Of a DNA stretch of 64,000 nucleotides, positions 61,669-64,000 are shown piece after piece. Position 1 is the stretch's first letter. Each line of letters begins with the position of its first letter. A model generated the notes under the pieces. The model was not told where the DNA came from. It saw only the letters and a program-made list of their open reading frames with translations, and did no database searches. The stretch covers positions 689,001 through 753,000 of the forward strand of contig NC_008783.1 in the NCBI RefSeq assembly GCF_000015445.1. The letters run 5' to 3'. This stretch comes from Bartonella bacilliformis KC583 (GTDB lineage: Bacteria > Pseudomonadota > Alphaproteobacteria > Rhizobiales > Rhizobiaceae). Position numbers and translations under genes: made by a program.

Positions 61669-63093
61669 TCAATTTTGTCCGGTTGGATTTTTAAATATTC
61701 TGTACGAAACGCGTAATGCAAATGGAATACCAAGAAAGAATAAAATACCGATAAATGTTGTAAAAAGAGCTTTTGCTGCAAAAATCATTCCCTCTATTCC
61801 TCCAGGATTAAATAGACCAGCGAGCTTAGTAATTGTTCCTGCTAATGCTGCACTTAACGCTATTGGGAATAATTGTACTGACGTGAGGGATTCACTTGCA
61901 CGCAGAGCATCTTCATCACTAGCACATTGTAATATTCGTGTTAACAGATGTGGCCATGCTATACCGTTACTAATTCCGATAGCAAATAATGCTAAGCCAA
62001 TAATGAAAATATATTCAAAAATAGTTACTTCTGTTGGAATAAGCCATAAAAGTATCCCCATATTTAAAAGTGTTAATATAGGAGAATATACTATGATGCG
62101 GCGAATTTTTTTTGTTGATGCACTAGCAGTTAATAAAGAACCACACGTCCAACCAAGGCTGATTAATGCAGTCATATAACCTGTAGTCAGTGGATCTTTA
62201 CCATGAAGTTCTTGAAGAAAAAGTGGTAGATAAAGTTCCATACCGTAAGCTACTGTACTCATGATGAGTATCAGCGAATAAATAGGAAAAAATTCAGATG
62301 AAAAAGAGAAGGTTTTATGTGGCAGCATAGGATGAGGAGTTGATGATTCAAACTTTGCTAAAACGAAAAGAAGGCCAATCCCAATCGTTAAACCACAAGC
62401 TGTTGCAATTGTTGTATCGATAACACTGCCAATAGAGATAATAAAAATTAATAAGGTGAGGGTAAGGAGTTGGACAAGAGGAAAAGGGAGTGTTGGAATA
62501 TGAGTTTTATTTTCTTTTGGCAAAAACTTATATGCTATGAGTGAGAAAATTATTGCTAAAAACCCAACAATCCAGAAGGATGCTCTCCATAAGTTATATT
62601 GTGCAAAAATACCACCAATGGCTGGTCCTAGCAATGTTGAGACGCCCCACATTCCAGAGATAATGCTTAATGCGTATGACCATAAATGAGGACTAAAAAT
62701 AATGCGTACCACAGAATAGGATAAAGATAACAAAAAACCACCACCAAAACCTTGGATAAGGCGTCCTATTAAAAATAATGGCATATTGCTAGCAATGCTG
62801 CAGATAAAGGTACCCGTTGCAAAAATGAGCGCAGAAATAGCATAGATTTTATGGGGCCCCATTTTTCCTAGCATTTTTGTTACAAGCGAAGCTCCAATCA
62901 GTGAAGCTATAACAAAAATAGCGGATGCCCAAGAATAATATTGTTCACCACCAATATCATTTACAATGGAAGGCAAAATAGTAATAACGATGTAAACATT
63001 GACGGCGTGCAGAATAACTCCACCCGAAAGGGTTAGAGAGTAAAGACCGTTTTTACCAGATAAGAGTTCAGACCAACTGTGTTCTTTAACCAT
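61669..63093 (-). CDS. Major facilitator superfamily transporter
   Basis: The product has 474 residues with about 14 hydrophobic segments, suggesting the DHA2 drug:H+ antiporter type. VIASLIGASLVTKMLGKMGPHK fits the loop 2-3 motif, and GRLIQGFGGGFLLSLSYSVV fits the motif-B/C region. The substrate is unknown; multidrug efflux is a family-level guess. Monocistronic, downstream of icd on the same strand. Confidence 0.88.
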   Translation of the reverse strand: MVKEHSWSELLSGKNGLYSLTLSGGVILHAVNVYIVITILPSIVNDIGGEQYYSWASAIFVIASLIGASLVTKMLGKMGPHKIYAISALIFATGTFICSIASNMPLFLIGRLIQGFGGGFLLSLSYSVVRIIFSPHLWSYALSIISGMWGVSTLLGPAIGGIFAQYNLWRASFWIVGFLAIIFSLIAYKFLPKENKTHIPTLPFPLVQLLTLTLLIFIISIGSVIDTTIATACGLTIGIGLLFVLAKFESSTPHPMLPHKTFSFSSEFFPIYSLILIMSTVAYGMELYLPLFLQELHGKDPLTTGYMTALISLGWTCGSLLTASASTKKIRRIIVYSPILTLLNMGILLWLIPTEVTIFEYIFIIGLALFAIGISNGIAWPHLLTRILQCASDEDALRASESLTSVQLFPIALSAALAGTITKLAGLFNPGGIEGMIFAAKALFTTFIGILFFLGIPFALRVSYRIFKNPTGQN

Positions 63094-63210
63094 TTATATA
63101 TTAAAAATAATCTTTTTTTCCCCAAGTTAAATTATAGTTCAGTTTTCTGATTTTTCTAGAAAGGGTTCAAAGCCTTCCTCTCGTAAAATTTTGAAGTTTT
63201 CAATAATGTC

Positions 63211-64000
63211 TCAATTAGCCATTGCTTTTTTAAGATTTTGGTCAATCTTATCAAGGAAACCCACCGTGGAGAGCCATGATTGTTTAGGACCAATCAAAAT
63301 CGCAAGATCTTTTGTCATGAAACCTTCTTCAACAGTATTAATGCAGACCATTTCCAATATAGCAGCAAAGTTTTTTAATTTCTCATTGTTATCAAGTTTA
63401 GCACGATGCGCTAATCCGCGTGTCCATGCAAAAATAGAAGCAATAGAATTTGTTGATGTTTCTTCATTCTTTTGATGCTGACGGTAATGGCGCGTGACTG
63501 TACCATGTGCAGCTTCTGCTTCAACAACTTTTCCGTCCGGAGTCATGAGAACAGAGGTCATGAGACCAAGTGAACCAAAACCTTGAGCCACGATATCTGA
63601 TTGAACATCACCATCATAATTTTTACACGCCCAAACGTAACCACCTGACCATTTGAGTGCAGAAGCAACCATGTCATCAATTAGACGGTGTTCGTAATTT
63701 AGTTCACGGTTTTCAAATTCATCTTTAAATTCCGTATCAAATATTTCTTGAAAAATATCTTTAAAACGGCCGTCATAAGCTTTCAGAATGGTATTTTTTG
63801 TCGAAAGATAAACAGGAACATTCCGTTGTAGGCCATAATTGAAAGATGCGCGTGCAAAATCACGGATTGACTCATCAAGGTTATACATAGCCATGGAAAC
63901 ACCTGCACTCGGGGCATCAAAGACATCATGCTCAATAACTTGACCGTCATCACCAACAAATTTGATGCTTAATTTTCCTTTGCCAGGGAATTTAAAATCA
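63211..64000 (-). CDS. icd: NADP-dependent isocitrate dehydrogenase, C-terminal part (runs off right edge)
   Basis: The frame stays open to the window end, giving about 263 C-terminal residues. [20 protein letters not shown] and [19 protein letters not shown] match the homodimeric, eukaryote-like NADP-IDH subfamily found in alphaproteobacteria. It converts isocitrate to 2-oxoglutarate in the TCA cycle. The start is outside the window. The end at AMAN is normal. Confidence 0.95.
   Translation of the reverse strand, partial: DFKFPGKGKLSIKFVGDDGQVIEHDVFDAPSAGVSMAMYNLDESIRDFARASFNYGLQRNVPVYLSTKNTILKAYDGRFKDIFQEIFDTEFKDEFENRELNYEHRLIDDMVASALKWSGGYVWACKNYDGDVQSDIVAQGFGSLGLMTSVLMTPDGKVVEAEAAHGTVTRHYRQHQKNEETSTNSIASIFAWTRGLAHRAKLDNNEKLKNFAAILEMVCINTVEEGFMTKDLAILIGPKQSWLSTVGFLDKIDQNLKKAMAN

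Noticed and set aside
61604..62179. Plus-strand open frame of 191 codons
   Set aside because: Largely antisense to the clear MFS transporter gene; the translation shows no domain.

Overview
The window looks like chromosomal DNA of an alphaproteobacterium of the order Hyphomicrobiales (Rhizobiales), most probably a Bartonella. Reasons: low G+C, AT-rich spacers; alphaproteobacterial gene neighbourhoods (a PopZ/DUF2497 gene directly before valS, a degQ-rarA pair, an NdvA-type cyclic glucan exporter, an ATP12 chaperone, a glnB-glnA pair); a GyrA with Ala at position 91, the natural state reported for Bartonella; and a DUF1561-type secreted protein, a family known from Bartonella and pathogenic Leptospira. 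The species call is from memory and unproven.

Layout. 1-2500 is a second, apparently identical copy of the middle of the S10/spc ribosomal operon (3' part of rpsC, rplP, rpmC, rpsQ, rplN, rplX, 5' two-thirds of rplE). At 2500/2501 it joins the 3' part of a DUF900-type alpha/beta hydrolase gene. Then come a coiled-coil protein of unknown function and, on the minus strand, the 639-residue DUF1561-type protein. After tRNA-Asn and tRNA-Cys the ordinary chromosome begins: a Pcm-like methyltransferase, tolC, popZ, valS, the gltIJKL glutamate/aspartate ABC transporter and xth. 18000-36610 is the complete str-S10-spc-alpha cluster (rpsL to rplQ, with tuf, secY, adk and rpoA). It is followed by degQ, rarA, recA, alaS, ndvA, an rluC-family gene, an ATP12 gene, a small exported protein, glnA and glnB, uvrA, ssb, gyrA, coaD, two cyclophilins, tgt, an MFS transporter and the 3' part of icd, which runs off the right edge.

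The main structural feature is the repeat. 1-2500 matches 26157-28656 in the same orientation, so the period is 26,156 bp. The join of truncated rplE to a truncated hydrolase gene is what a tandem duplication of the unit 2501-28656 would leave at its internal junction. In that case the left edge of the window lies inside the first copy, and an intact hydrolase gene lies about 24 kb further left. Insertion of a partial operon copy or an assembly error cannot be excluded from this window.

The most interesting single gene is the DUF1561-type protein at 3962-5881. It has a signal peptide, a lectin-like N-terminal part, an RSKR dibasic site in a linker, and a C-terminal domain with Cys/His/Asn spacing that could be a cysteine-hydrolase triad. 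This is a layout expected of an AB-type toxin. Smaller oddities are a TolC lacking about 23 residues in its first coiled-coil repeat, a PII protein with a degraded nucleotide loop, a Tgt lacking three of four zinc ligands, a terminator-like hairpin in the rpsL leader, and a perfect 18-bp inverted repeat downstream of tgt.
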